Shown piece by piece: positions 24,478-36,900 of a stretch of DNA of 64,000 bases. The translations under genes were made by a program, and so were the position numbers. This DNA comes from Coleophoma eucalyptorum (Eukaryota; Ascomycota; Leotiomycetes; Helotiales; Dermateaceae). Position 1 is the stretch's first letter. Each line of letters begins with the position of its first letter. A model generated the notes under the pieces. It searched no databases. It worked only from the letters and a program-made list of their open reading frames with translations, and had not been told where the DNA came from. The DNA lies in assembly GCA_026120035.1 (NCBI GenBank), contig JALRME010000003.1, forward strand, positions 868,001 through 932,000, in the 5' to 3' direction.

Positions 24478-26240
24478 CTTCTGATTTCGATACATTTTGA
24501 TTTACTTCTTTCACGTTTGATGCGCCCTAAAACATATGCTTCGAAAAGGATGGGTTGGCGGCGGCGTTCGGAGTACCCAATCTACCATTTGCATGATTCC
24601 CCAATGGCTTATTTTGCTTCATATACAATCCCAAGAGTTTACCGAAGTCTGAGACGAGCGTACCAAAATTAGGACGCCAAAATGTATGTACTACATGACA
24701 ATTGGATATACTATTTGATGAGCTGGATTGCGCAGGCTGGAATCCTTGTTGCTCGGTGTACTGGTGGGGGTGAATAATACGCACAAAATGAGACTAACGG
24801 GGCGGACATATCTCCAACAGCATGGTAATTCTCAGACCAAGCCGAAGGCGAGAGCTAGAGACGCAGCCAGGTCCTTAAATTTTGCGTTCAAGATCCTAGT
24901 AAGCTCTAGATCTGTCGATACCGAAGGCCCAGGCCTTGAAAGACTAAGTATGAGGAAAATGAATGGTGACAAAATGAAATTAAGCAGAGCAGGACGAATC
25001 GAAAATGCTATAGCATTCTCCCGTTTGATTTAGGTAGCCGTGCTTTAGCTTTCACATCAGCAGCAGAACAGTCGCCAGTGTCTTCTCAAATATTGCGCCA
25101 ACCCTGGTGTAGTGTCACATAGGATGTACAGAGTAAGTCGTAGATATCGGGCATAAACCGTTTGATTTATTCCCGCTTTCAAAAGCGAGTTGCGATCGTC
25201 CTTCTAGCGCAATGGCAAAATGGTCTTGCGAACAATCCCACACTCCTTACCTGCGTCCCTACGCTGCTTCAGGGCATTGACTTTTCAATGAGCCCGTCCC
25301 GTCGGCTGACTTTCCGACTTCCCTTGTTATACTTAATGTTTGGTGGGAATGAAACAAGGGGTTCCGGGCTAGACTGGTGCTGCCTTTTTCACGGAGTTTT
25401 GACCGGTTCCAAGATGGCAATCATGCATAAATCCCATGTTGCTACCTGCAAATTTGCATCCGAGGCCCGCATCGCATTTCTTGTGGAGTTCGGAGGCCCG
25501 TCAGCTGTTGTGTTACTCGTAACTCGCTGTTGATCTTATGTTTACTCAGTTACTTACTTATTCCCTGCTGTGTGTTCTAGGTAATCTGAATTATCTGGAT
25601 CTCTGTTTGATATGGACGCCCGATGATGGGATAATGTGGATTGTTCATAGTACTTGCTTTTGAATTTTGTAACTGCCTAAGTGCCTATGTGTCTATGTGC
25701 TACTGCGCATATGTGAAACTTCTATTTCCTCAAAGATAGTAATTGAACACTGTCTCCTTTCCTCTCCAGGATTTCTCAGTCCCTTACCTGAAAGATACCA
25801 AATCTTCAAGAATGTCGGTTTTCATTCACTCGCAGCGCACCAAACGATACTGACAGATCACTCCTGCTCGACTGCTCTTACACAATGCTATTTCCATGTA
25901 TTCGAAACGCGAATGATCAACAAATTTGGTGAGAGCCTTTACTCGAAGTGAGTATCATGTTTAGTCAGATAGCCGTCTCCAGTGCGCTTCGATAAGAAAG
26001 GCGACCCCTCATCACAGAGGGGTACCGTTTGGGCGGTGACCCTAATCTAGAGTTTTCTGCCAAGCCACGCCTTTGTTGTCGCTTTTTTTCCTTCTCACTC
26101 TGCCCAAATTGAATCATTATTCCAGCTTCTGTTTGACGTTTGTGCTTCTATTAAAAAAGTCTCCGTATTTTTGCTTGGGTGTTTCTTCTCACAGACTCAT
26201 TGTTGTTTTCCACTGCACTTTTCTCGCATCGTTATTGAAG
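24478..26240. other. Intergenic region before MRI1
   Basis: 1.8 kb without a supported gene. The open frame 25162-25533 has no family features. The right end should be the MRI1 promoter, with an inverted CCCCT element at 26004-26023 and T-rich leader sequence after 26080. Confidence 0.45.
26004..26023. promoter_or_regulatory. Inverted pair of CCCCT stress-element cores
   Basis: ACCCCTC and GAGGGGT form a perfect 7-bp inverted repeat around ATCACA, about 220 bp upstream of the MRI1 ATG. CCCCT/AGGGG is the STRE core bound by Msn2/4- or Seb1-type zinc-finger proteins in fungi. Function is inferred. Confidence 0.35.
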
Positions 26241-27739
26241 ATGGGTGGCCTCGAAGCAATCAAGTATGAGCGGGGCACGCTTGATGTCCTGGACCAACTT
26301 AGACTTCCCCATGAGACACATTTCGACCGGGTCAGCACCTGTGAGGAGGCGTTTGACTGTATCAAGTCTATGCGCGTTCGAGGTATTCTGAGTACCTTAC
26401 AGTAGAGTGATATATTGAAGCTTACACTCTCACAGGAGCACCCGCAATTGCAATTGTAGCGGCACTCGCACTGGCAGTGGAGCTGGAGAAGCAGACAGAT
26501 GGTTAGCAGACCCAGCTAACCATGGAATATTTCTAAGTATCTTGCAGGTTGTACTAGGAAGGAAGATCTTGTCAAGTACATATACCATAAGCTCGACTAT
26601 CTCATGGGAAGCCGTCCTACTGCGGTCGATCTCTCGAATGCCATCAAGCTCCTCAAGCAAGTCACTATTGTAGCTGCTGCTGCGAAGACCCCTGACTCAA
26701 ATGATGAGGCAGCTGCTTGCAAAAGCATTCGAGGTGCTTTTATTACAGCTGCAGAGAAGATCTTGGAGGATGATCTCACTACAAACCTTGCTATTGGAAG
26801 ATATGGAGCAGAATATCTTAGACGGCAGCAGATGCCTGTGACTATGGCACAAGATGACGATGCCGATTTGAAATTCTTTACAACAAGCCCACCAGGAACA
26901 CAGGGAGCTGCAGATAAGACTTATCGGAAATTAAGCGTCTTGACACATTGCAATACTGGGTAACATGCACTTGTAGCTTTGGTAGAACCCTCATTAATTT
27001 TTTGAACAGCTCGCTGGCTACATCGGGGCATGGTACTGCATTAGGTATAATTCGCAGTCTTCACAAAATGAACTATTTAGACCACGCGTACTGCACGGAG
27101 ACTCGGCCCTACAACCAAGGGTCCCGACTTACAGCATACGAGCTAGTCTACGAGAAAATCCCTTCCACCCTGATCACAGACTCTATGGCTGGAGCACTCT
27201 TCCAGAGACTAAAGCACGAGAAGAATATTTCGGCTGTTATTGTAGGCGCGGACAGAGTGGCAAGAAACGGTGATACAGCGAACAAGATTGGCACTTACAG
27301 TCTTGCTGTACTCGCAAAACACCACGGTATTAAATTTGTTGTTGCAGCACCAACCACAAGTATTGATCTTGAGACTGAGACCGGAGAGTCAATCAAGATT
27401 GAGGATAGAGCTAAGACAGAACTGACCCAGATCAATGGTGCCGTGGTCGACAAGAACGGCAACGTGGATGTGAGCAAGACTGCCAGGGTTGCTATAGCAT
27501 CACAAGAAATTGATGTCTGGAACCCTTCATTCGACGTCACTCCACATTCATTGATCGATGCTATTATTACCGAGAAGGGAGAGGTAGTTCGCAGTGCTAG
27601 CGGTACCTTTAACTTCCAGAATATCATGCCTCAACGCTGGAGGGCACAAGTCGAAGGCAACAGCGGAGAGTCCGGAGATGGCGGGTTAACGACCCCGGCG
27701 CAGAGCGAGGACATGCAATTCAAGATGGAGGGCATCTGA
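26241..27739 (+). CDS. MRI1: Methylthioribose-1-phosphate isomerase
   Basis: Exons 26241-26382, 26436-26501, 26548-26959 and 27010-27739 give 449 residues. The enzyme converts 5-methylthioribose-1-phosphate to methylthioribulose-1-phosphate in the methionine salvage pathway. It belongs to the eIF2B alpha/beta/delta-like fold. Landmarks are [29 protein letters not shown], the catalytic-Cys block [51 protein letters not shown] (catalytic Asp) and PFDVTPH-like [12 protein letters not shown]. Intron 3 splits the Gly of CNTG. The protein is longer than many fungal Mri1 (about 380-400 aa) because of a loop before [10 protein letters not shown] and a polar C-terminal tail of about 40 residues. Confidence 0.94.
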
Positions 27740-28147
27740 GCTGATTGGCATCCATGACAATTGCAACTCAAGATTTAAATCTAGATTGCACGTTTGAATT
27801 GGTTCTGGTATCCTTCGTGGCAATTTGGTACGACATTTATGACCAGATTTGGATTCGTTTTTATTTTCATATACTTACATTTCGCATCACACCTTAACGT
27901 GAAAAGATACAAAGGAACATCAAAAGAACCTGTGCGCTGAAGAGCAGGGACATTACTTAAAAATGTTGTTCTTAAGGCGAGTTTTGTATAGCTAAATTCA
28001 ACATTGAAACTTGAGTAGTTATACACCTCAAATACATTTTTGCAATAACTACTTTCCTAGAGCAGAATCTATATTTTAAGGCTGAGGGATTGTTTAAGTG
28101 AAGAGTGCTATGAATAGCGTACGTTTTAGACTTCGCCTATATGGGTA
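27740..28147. other. Tail-to-tail intergenic region, MRI1 and acetyltransferase gene
   Basis: AT-rich, with no coding potential seen. It should hold the 3' UTRs of the two converging genes. Confidence 0.5.
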
Positions 28148-29861
28148 TTACCTTGACGCCTGAGCAATTTTTCCTTTTAAAAACTTTGCCATTCCAATAA
28201 TTAAATCTTCCTCTACGACCCCTTCCTGCCACGTAAATCCAATCACCAGGTCACCTCCCTTGACAGCTACGACGTTACAGCCAAAAGAAGGGCCAGTCAC
28301 CATGCCGCATTGGGTGAATAGCAGTTTCTCAGCTCGCAACTTGCTTGCCTCGTGCTCCGAAGCTGGAAGTTCAATATCGCCCAGATTCGAGAGCTCGTAG
28401 GTATAACTCCTCTTCTTCATGCTATCCTCACAGAACTGACCCAGATTTTTGATCCGCGAGATATCCCTCAGCATGGTCGGACCTTCGGGTAGGACTCTGG
28501 CTGTTTCCAACTTCAGATCTGTTCGGAACTGCTGGCTCATTTTCTGGATTATCAGCTCTTCCTCCTCGACGGTTTTTGAGTGGGCACGAATCTCTTCGAT
28601 GAGATTCTCGTCCCAGCCACTATCGACGCTTGAGATGTGATTGACCATCTCATCTGCCCCGCACCCTGTGAAGCGACGCAGCGAATATGGCGTCGCGGAC
28701 TTGAACCCTTGCGCTGAAGGGATATTGAGCGATAGATAGCTGATGAGTAAGCTATGGATATAGCCCGTGAGTGAGACTCCAAGTCGCGTGCGGAAATCTG
28801 CCAGAGCATCTACTTGGTGCCGTGGAATGGTGGTGAAGTGTGCTCGAGAGATAAAAGTTGATAGCGTCGGCGCGTTTGCTACCCAAGGTGTAAACACTGG
28901 TGGAGAGCTTGTGTCCAAAACGCAGTTCGGTTCATCTAGAAGCTTGAGGTTGCGTTCGACTGGCAGCGGTGCCGCTACTGAATTGGGGATTTGGACAGGC
29001 CATTTAGAATTTACGACCCAATTGGTCTCTGGCTTTGCGGAAGCCGCTCCCTCCAGTAAGAAGCCAACAAGACTTCGATGGAATACGGTTGCACTCATAC
29101 CATCGCAAAGAGCATGGTGAGCTACCAGGATCAGATCAACAGTGTTTAGGTCTTCGTGCCTCAGAATCAGAACTTTCCAAGCAGGAGACCGTTCTGGGTC
29201 AGTAAACAACATCTGATGGGCCTTTCCCACCAAGGCCGCAAGTTCTTCGTCTGGCGATTGACCACCAATGCAAGCATGTTCTTCAACCACGCTAGGCCAA
29301 TGGATTTTCTCTAGGCGGGTAAAATATGCTTTTTCTGACGTGGGATCCAGATCGGTGATCCCATGACAGAGATTGGGATGCCGTAGGATGTTCTTTGATA
29401 ATGCGTATTTTAGGACACTTTGGAATGAGTCAGGCGATAGCGAGGTGTGCAAACGGCAAGCTATGGCGCATGAGCGGTATTGACCATATGTGTGTCGTGC
29501 GGCATAGTAAGTGCCCAGCAGTCCTTTGTGATTATTAGTAGGATACCTACAAATGTTGTAAGAACATGTGATCTTGGTGGCTAGATACAGGAGCGGAAAA
29601 GATGAGTCTCAGAGACGAGTTCACTCGACCGGAAAAGGACTAACAATGGATATACTATACTATAGAGAAGACTTCTCGTGATCTCTAGAGATACTCCGTT
29701 GCCTAGAACCACAAAGCGTAGATTGAATGGAGATCGATGGATACGAGAACTTCGCATATCCAGGAATTCTGACATATAAAAACATGCAATCGATGAATGC
29801 AGCTAGAACGGATATGAAAAGTAAACTTACCTGCCGGTATCTTTTCAACACCCGACGCCAT
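28148..29861 (-). CDS. Alcohol acetyltransferase (AATase)-family protein
   Basis: The main exon 29523-28148 joins a short first exon 29861-29831 (MASGVEKIPA), giving 468 residues. The join restores GLLGTYYAARHTYGQY, the usual N-terminal block of this family. The donor GGCAG|GTAAGT is strong. The acceptor is AAAG, preceded by a TACTAAT branch site, and the intron is 307 nt. The catalytic motif HHALCDG (about residues 146-152) is the HxxxDG of acyl-CoA-dependent acyltransferases. Family members make acetate esters from alcohols (Atf1/2-like) or N-acetylate sphingoid drugs (Sli1-like); the sequence does not decide. An alternative in-frame start is at 29888. The gene is divergent from the branched-chain aminotransferase gene. 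Confidence 0.8.
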
Positions 29862-30568
29862 AACAATGCAGATAGAAAGAATCGACACAGTGAGACTACA
29901 ATGATGAACCTGGAGTTAGAAAAGAGGCGACTTCAAGTTTTAAATAAGAAGTTAAAATTTGTAAATTGTAGCTAACCTCTAAAGGTATGTATATGCTGAA
30001 GGTCGGCAAGCAGCGGCTGTATGACTCCAAAGTGGGAGGGAGAACACTTGAGCCCACTTCGGTAGAGCTACAACTACCCCATAGAGTAGACAGTCATTGG
30101 CACAACAACTCTAACGAATTGGATAAGTTCACTTCCTTCGCTTGTAGAAAAGCACAGGATGTGCTGCTCTTGACAGCTTATGAAAGAGAATCCTTGGTAA
30201 TTTCTTGGTGTTGTTTGAAGGGCGTGGTCACGTTTCGTCTGGCAGCTTTGCCGATGCCGCTCGCTACTACAGTTCCTAAGGAAGTAAGTACAAAGCGCTA
30301 CCTCCCACCTTGTCCTTAACCGTCCTCCCACCAACAATTGAGTTGACTCATATTTCACCCACAACTTCATTGCTTCTCCACCAGAGCAACCGTAGTCCTG
30401 TCCGTGCAAAAACACATAACATTGTCCTGGAAAACTCTAGACCAACTACATCCGGCCCATTCACCGCTTATCCTTATCGAGTAAGAGATGCAGAAACACC
30501 ACACATTAATGATTCTCGGACTAACCGGCCGACAGTACTACCCCAGGAATTAAAGTCCCAGTGCAACC
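29862..30568. other. Divergent promoter region, acetyltransferase and BAT
   Basis: About 700 bp lie between two divergent starts. No coding region is supported. A shared regulatory region is possible; I see no clear CCGGNNCCGG Leu3-type site. Confidence 0.5.
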
Positions 30569-32086
30569 ATGGCATCCACGGCGGGGACTGTTCCTTCAAT
30601 GAGTGATCTTATTCAAGCTGGGGCCAACGATCTCAAGGCCGAGACGAAGGCTGATCCCCGGCTTCAAGAGTTGGATGCTGCAAAGCTTCGCATCACTCAG
30701 TCAACTTCTCTCCGAGAAGTTCCAGAACCAAATTCGGAGGGAGTCTGGAGTGTTAAGCAATGTTCCGATCATGTACGTGTCCATGATCCCGCCCGATTGA
30801 CCGATTGAACGAATTGTATTGGAATTAGAATACCAGCCTCTACATGTAGATTCCGCTACATCCGTATGCCACTGGGCAAATGAAATTTGACAAGAAACTA
30901 TGCTAATTGGTTCACTCAGATGATCAAAGTTATCTGGACAGCCGATCACGGCTGGCACGCACCAGAGATCATACCATATGGCCCACTGACCATGATGCCC
31001 ACCGCTTCCTGTCTTCACTATGCCACATCATGCTTCGAAGGCATGAAGGTCTATCGGGGATTCGACGGCAAGTTAAGGCTGTTCCGGCCTGACCGAAACT
31101 GTGGTCGTTTGGTCACCAGTTCTTCTCGCCTAGCATTACCGGCTTTCGACCCTGCTGAGTTAGAGAAGCTGCTTAAGACTTTCTTGGGAATGGATGGTCC
31201 TCGTAAGTATTTGTCACTTCCAGATATAGTGCTCGACTAACTCAGAAATAGGCTGGCTGCCCAAGACTCAACCTGGAAACTTCCTCTACATCCGACCCAC
31301 TATCATTGGTAATGGCGAAGAGCTTGGCGTTCAAGTTCCAGCGGAGGTTATGCTGTTTGTTATCGCAGTCCCATGGCCAGATCTCTCCACCGGTCAAAAG
31401 CCAGGCGCGCCACCAAAAGCCCCAGGTCTGAAGCTTCTCGCTTCCAAGGATGACATTCGTGCATGGCCAGGTGGCTTTGGATATACCAAGGTTAGCGCCA
31501 ATTATGGACCTGCTTTCTTGAGCCACATGGAAGGCCGAAAGCGAGGATACGACCAGATTCTGTGGCTGTTTGGCAAGGACTTTCAAGTTACGGAGGCTGG
31601 GGCCTCTAACTTCTTTGTCGTCTGGAAGAATAAGGAAGGCAAGACAGAACTTGTCACTGCTCCTTTGACCGACAAGATTATCCTCGATGGTGTCACGCGA
31701 AGAAGTGTTCTCGAGCTTGCAAGAGAGAAATTAACGGCTGGCTCAAAGGACTTGCAGGCTGGCACCGAGCCCCTGGACGTTGTTGAACGGACGTTCACCA
31801 TGTTGGAGGTAGAGGAAGCCTGGAAAGAAGGTCGTCTTGTTGAAGCTTTTGTAGCCGGAACAGCTGTAAGTTGCCCACATCTCTCATATGCCTGCCCATC
31901 GCTAATGTACCGCAGTACTTCATCACCCCTGTTTCCGCAGTCAATTTCAAGGATACCGAGATTGATATCCCGCTGTCGAATGGTGACAGTGGTAAGTATA
32001 CTGCTCTGTTTAAGAACTGGCTGTATGATATCATGTATGGCAAGGTTCAGCATCCATGGGGAGTCGTCATTGAGGAGAAGGAGTAG
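30569..32086 (+). CDS. BAT: Branched-chain-amino-acid aminotransferase
   Basis: Exons 30569-30772, 30920-31202, 31252-31865 and 31916-32086 give 423 residues. The enzyme is a fold-type IV PLP protein that transaminates Leu, Ile and Val with 2-oxoglutarate; in yeast Bat1/Bat2 also serve the last step of methionine salvage. Landmarks are HYATSCFEGMKVYRG, FLYIRPTIIG, GGFGYTKVSANYGP (the PLP-binding Lys lies in this block), TEAGASNFFVVW and ILDGVTRRSVLELAR. The N-terminus (MASTAGTVPSMSDLIQAG) has no obvious basic amphipathic presequence, so a cytosolic form is more likely. Mitochondrial import is not excluded. Confidence 0.94.
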
Positions 32087-32725
32087 ACATTCCAGTATAT
32101 AGATTTGGACCAGCTGCCATTAGATTTGCACAAATGACAATACAGCAATCTTAAGCATAGCTTGCAATATTTCGTGCGCTCGCTTTGCTGGAACTTTGAA
32201 TATATTGTTTTAGAAGGAGTTGAATAATCATTATAGGGATGTCTTCCATTATCACATTGACAAATATTACTTAGAACAGAATATATTGTAGGGTAAGCCA
32301 GTGTTTCGTATTGAGTGATAATTTGAGTGGTTGAACATGCTCGGTAAAAGCATACGACGTCTCACTTGAAATAGATGAGGGAAGACTGTCATATTCATGA
32401 AAGAAAAAGCTACTTGGCCACGTCCCTGCAGGCGTTCCTCGGAGGAAGATCTACAAGATCCCTACCAAGCTCCTCACCTCCTCTAGCAAACAGGGGTCCA
32501 GCAGCTAAGCGGCGAGTTGTCCTTAACGAACCACGGAAGCACGACGGCACTAGACCTCAGCGAACCCCTCGTTCCCCACTACCGCTGTAAAATAAGTAAC
32601 ACGGTGTACGCCGCAGCAATTCGCAACTGGAAGCGTAGAGTTCCAGAATCACCTCTACCGCTCCTTTGCCTCAACTCCCATCCAAACATCTAACCATTCC
32701 AACCTCTACCATCCCTACTGCAAAT
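32087..32725. other. Intergenic region between BAT and SEC53
   Basis: AT-rich at the left (BAT 3' UTR), then a C-rich leader before SEC53. No gene seen. Confidence 0.5.
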
Positions 32726-33666
32726 ATGGCTGGAACCTACCCTCCTCTCGCCGAGCGTCCTATCGCCAACACCATCTGCCTTTTCGATGTCGACGATACC
32801 CTCACTCCAGCTCGCCGCGTATGCCAATCCCCTTCCCCCTCTTTCTAGCACTTCCCCCCTCCCAAGAGAGCAAAAAATAAAATAAAAACCAGTTACTGAC
32901 AGGAACTAGCGCGTCACACCAGAGATGCTCCAGCTGCTACACACACTGCGCCAAAATGTAGCGATCGGATACGTAGGAGGCAGCGACATGGCCAAGCAGC
33001 AAGAGCAGCTTGGAGCGGCCGACATCCCAGTGACGACGCTGTTCGACTTCTGCTTTGCAGAGAACGGCCTGACGGCCTACAAGTCGGGCGTGCCACTCGC
33101 ATCGCAGACCTTCATCAACTGGATTGGTGAGACCAAGTACAAGGACCTGGTCAAGTTCATCCTGCACTACATTGCCGATCTGGACATCCCCATCAAGCGC
33201 GGTACCTTCATCGAGTTCCGCAACGGCATGATCAACGTGAGTCCCATTGGAAGAAACGCCAGTGTAGAGGAGAGAAATGCGTACAACGATTACGACCTGG
33301 AGCACAAGATTCGTGAGAAGTTTGTCAGTGTGCTGCAGGAGAAGTTTGCGGATTTGGGCCTGACGTAAGTATGTGTTCTCTCCTCAAGAATGAAATACTG
33401 ATCACAGCCATAGATATTCCATTGGAGGCCAAATCTCCTTTGATATCTTCCCTGCAGGCTGGGACAAGACATATTGCCTGCAACACCTCGAGGCCGACGC
33501 CAAGAAGCCTGGAGGAGTTGAGTACACCACCATTCACTTCTTCGGCGACAAGACGTTCAAGGGAGGAAACGATTATGAGATCTACTCAGACCCAAGAACG
33601 ATCGGTCATGCAGTCACCTGCCCAGACGACACGGCTGCAGAGCTCAAGAAGTTGTTCAATCTTTGA
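32726..33666 (+). CDS. SEC53: Phosphomannomutase
   Basis: Exons 32726-32818, 32910-33364 and 33414-33666 give 266 residues, the family length. It interconverts mannose-6-P and mannose-1-P in the cytosol and so supplies GDP-mannose for glycosylation and GPI anchors. It is a HAD enzyme. Motif I reads [12 protein letters not shown] with nucleophile Asp21 and acid Asp23. Further blocks are [63 protein letters not shown] and [16 protein letters not shown]. The residue after the second Asp is Asp24, where phosphomannomutases normally have Gly; all other catalytic blocks are intact. The start is fixed by the family N-terminus. Confidence 0.95.
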
Positions 33667-33943
33667 CTGCGTGATACCATGGGAGGAGGAACTGGAATTG
33701 GTTTTGGGAGTATGTTATGAGTAAGGGGAACAAATGGAAACTCAAAATAGAGGATACCCAGGTTTCACATTTGATTTTCTAGGTCAGGCCGAAGTAGCTT
33801 AAGAGGCTTGCTGATAAAACAGCCCACGAATATAAATAAGGATATAACATACTACGCCCATGACGCTTTCCAACCAAAAAAAAACTCCACTCTTTAATGC
33901 TGCGCTCAAGAGCACTTTATTTAGCAACCATCACTTCTTAAAA

Positions 33944-36900
33944 TCACCGACCAAACTCTAAACTTGGAATAATAACAGGTCCGTACTTCGTTGGTGGTGT
34001 GAAACCGCTGTCGCCTTGGACTACAAAATCAACCGCGAGGCTAAGTTTGGTCAGACCGGAATGGCCACTGTGCATGCTTCCTGCATTAAGGGCTTCTGGG
34101 TCATAGGCCACAAAGGCAACATAGTTCCTTCGTCCCATAAGCTTCTTCAGTTCCCGAGGACCTCCATTTGTATCTGTTTGGAAGATCTCCATCATGTCTT
34201 CTTTAGTGTCTGATGGCTGATTTGTTGTTCTTTGACCATTTTGGGGAACGTAGAGAGGCTTGTTATTGTGCAGCATTTTCAAGACGTAGTTTGGAGGAGG
34301 TGCTGCTACAATGGCGGAAGAAATGACTTGATACATTGTCTTATGGTCGCTCGGGTGACTTGGGTCATGTACCAGTCCAGCACCGCAACAATTGACATCT
34401 AGAAAGTGTTAGGAGTCGATTTAGGTTCATTTGTGTGGCTGCTTACCTCCTGAAAGGAACGTCATTCTAATTCCTTTTTGCTGAGCGATTCCCTGAAGAG
34501 TTCTGATGAGATAAGTACGTTCGAGATCCTTGGAATCGTGTGTCCACATATCTCGAAGTTCATCGGCAATGTCAATATCGCCAAAAGTGTTGAGGACCCC
34601 ACCCATAAGTCCAGATTTTCCAACTGCCTTTTTGACCTGAGAGAAACCTGATGCTACAACTTCCTTACCACCGACGACACCTGCCACTGAGCTAGTGACT
34701 TTGCCCAGTAGATTATAAGTGCCAGTGACAGCTTTCTTACCGGTTGCCATTGTCTGAGCAAAACTTTCGACAGCTTCCAACCTTGGATAGACGATAGGCA
34801 CAGAAATCATCCAGATACAGTGCTGAACACTAGGAGGTAAAGTAGCAACCTTGGGAAATATGCCTTGGTATGTCGGCCCGGCCAAGACTTGTCGCTGATT
34901 CCGTTCTGAGCGACAATCTGGACCAACGACAACGACAGCAGGCCCCAAGTACTTCACAAAGTGCCAGCCGGTTCCTGTAATGGTGAACAAATCCATGTCT
35001 GTACTCACGTTTCGGAGGAGCTCTAGTGTCGTATGGTGTTGGAATAGGAGATACATTTCTATGCCAATCCGTCCGATATTCTTGAACATGTGTGAATTCT
35101 GCATGTAATCTGGGTATGACCCAAATCCATCAAAACTAGGTCAAATTAGTGATATCCCGCAACAGCTCAGGGAGGACTTACATATCATGGTCATCAATCT
35201 GGAGAATATGAGGAATTTGAGCAAATGCCTCTCTCAAAAATGGTTGATCGAAATGGCTCGTGTAGTAATGGAAATACGCGTGAGATACGTCTTCCTCGTG
35301 CCTTGCTGTCCAGGCCGCTGTCCTTCGGTTCTCTTTGCCACTCATCGCCAGCCATTGTTTCAGTAACGGAATTTCTTTCCATAATCTATCGCCGAATATC
35401 TGGTCTCCAAGCCCAAGTTGCACATGAAACCCACCGCATTCAACGTTCTTCTGCAACACATCTTTCCACATGAAACCCATACCGCCTAACTTGGATCGTT
35501 CATTAGCACTTGTGTTCATGGCGAAGTCATTACCGGAATGAGCTATGAATCGCCAGTTTGTCTCAAAACGACCTGCTACAAGGAATTCATAGCGAGTACA
35601 ACCAAGGTGAGATGTAATCGCATAAGTCCATCTGTCACCAGCACCTTCACTCATCTGAAGATCTATATCATATCGATAGAAAACCCATCTTTGGTGGGTG
35701 AAGATTGGATTAGGCTTCAATTGGCGTGGATTTGGAGAGAGATCGACGCTTTTGTGGATGTGAATGGTAGGAGGTTGCAAAGCATCAGTAACAAGCATGA
35801 TTGTACCCAACCATAGCCCTCTGTCAAAATCCATGTTGACATATCGTAGATACGGACCAAAATAAACACCATTGGTTGGTGCGACCTTAAACATATCCAC
35901 ACCTGCACTTGGTGGTGGCCCTGTAAACCCTGCTGCCGTCGGTGTCTGAGACGCCATGCTCATTATACTTTCTGCATACCCAGGGGTATTTGGTGGGAAG
36001 CCTGGTGATGCTAAAGGAGTCTTCCCTCCAAACACAGTCAACCCAGGAGAAGCGAGGGGGTTGCCATAAGTTGAGTGGGTAGGTGATTGAGGAGCTACAT
36101 CAAGGTTGTTCGGTAGAGGTCCTTTGGGAAACTCCCACTGCGTTGCTTGTGTTGGTAGATGAATGTAATAGTACTGGCCAGAATTTTGATCCAGGTGAGC
36201 AATCCAACCCTCTGGGAGCGGAGGTGGAGACATCGGCCCGCCCGCTTGGAAGGGTGACGCATTTGCAAATTGCTGAACAGGGCCGCCTTGAGCATTTTGC
36301 TGAGGACTTGCATTCTGGACTCTTGGATCGTTGGCAAATGCAGGATGGTCAGGGTGTGTCGCAGGTGAAGCTAGAGGTGAGGCAATATTTGGTTTTGTTG
36401 CTGTAGAGATTGGTGCTGGTACTGCAGGCCGTTTCTCATTTGTATAACCATTACTGGCTCCGTTGGCACCGGGAGAATTGACACTGGTATAAGCTGGTGG
36501 AGGATCTGACGAAACTTGCATACGCTGGAAATCCTCTTCAAGCGCACTGGTCCGGGCCCCAGAACCACCTGATCCTTGTCTTCCATGTTGACCTGCTGGC
36601 AATTCTGTGGCAGTGACCTGATTTGGTCCTTGATAGACAGTTGGTGGACCATGGGGCTGATTATCTGGGGATTCCGTTGGGGTCCATGGCCTTGGTACTG
36701 GCCCAGGAGACTGTGGCATTTGAGGAACAGGCGGTGTTCCATATTGACCTGCTCGTTGAGCGGCGGCGGCATTTTTGGCCTGAAGACTGCTCAAGGTTGC
36801 TGTCCCAGCAATACCAGCTGCAGCATAGCGTGCTTCAATGTCCCCACCAACATCACCTGGTCCAAGGATTGGGGTTTCCGGAGGAGGTGGTGAGCCTCTG

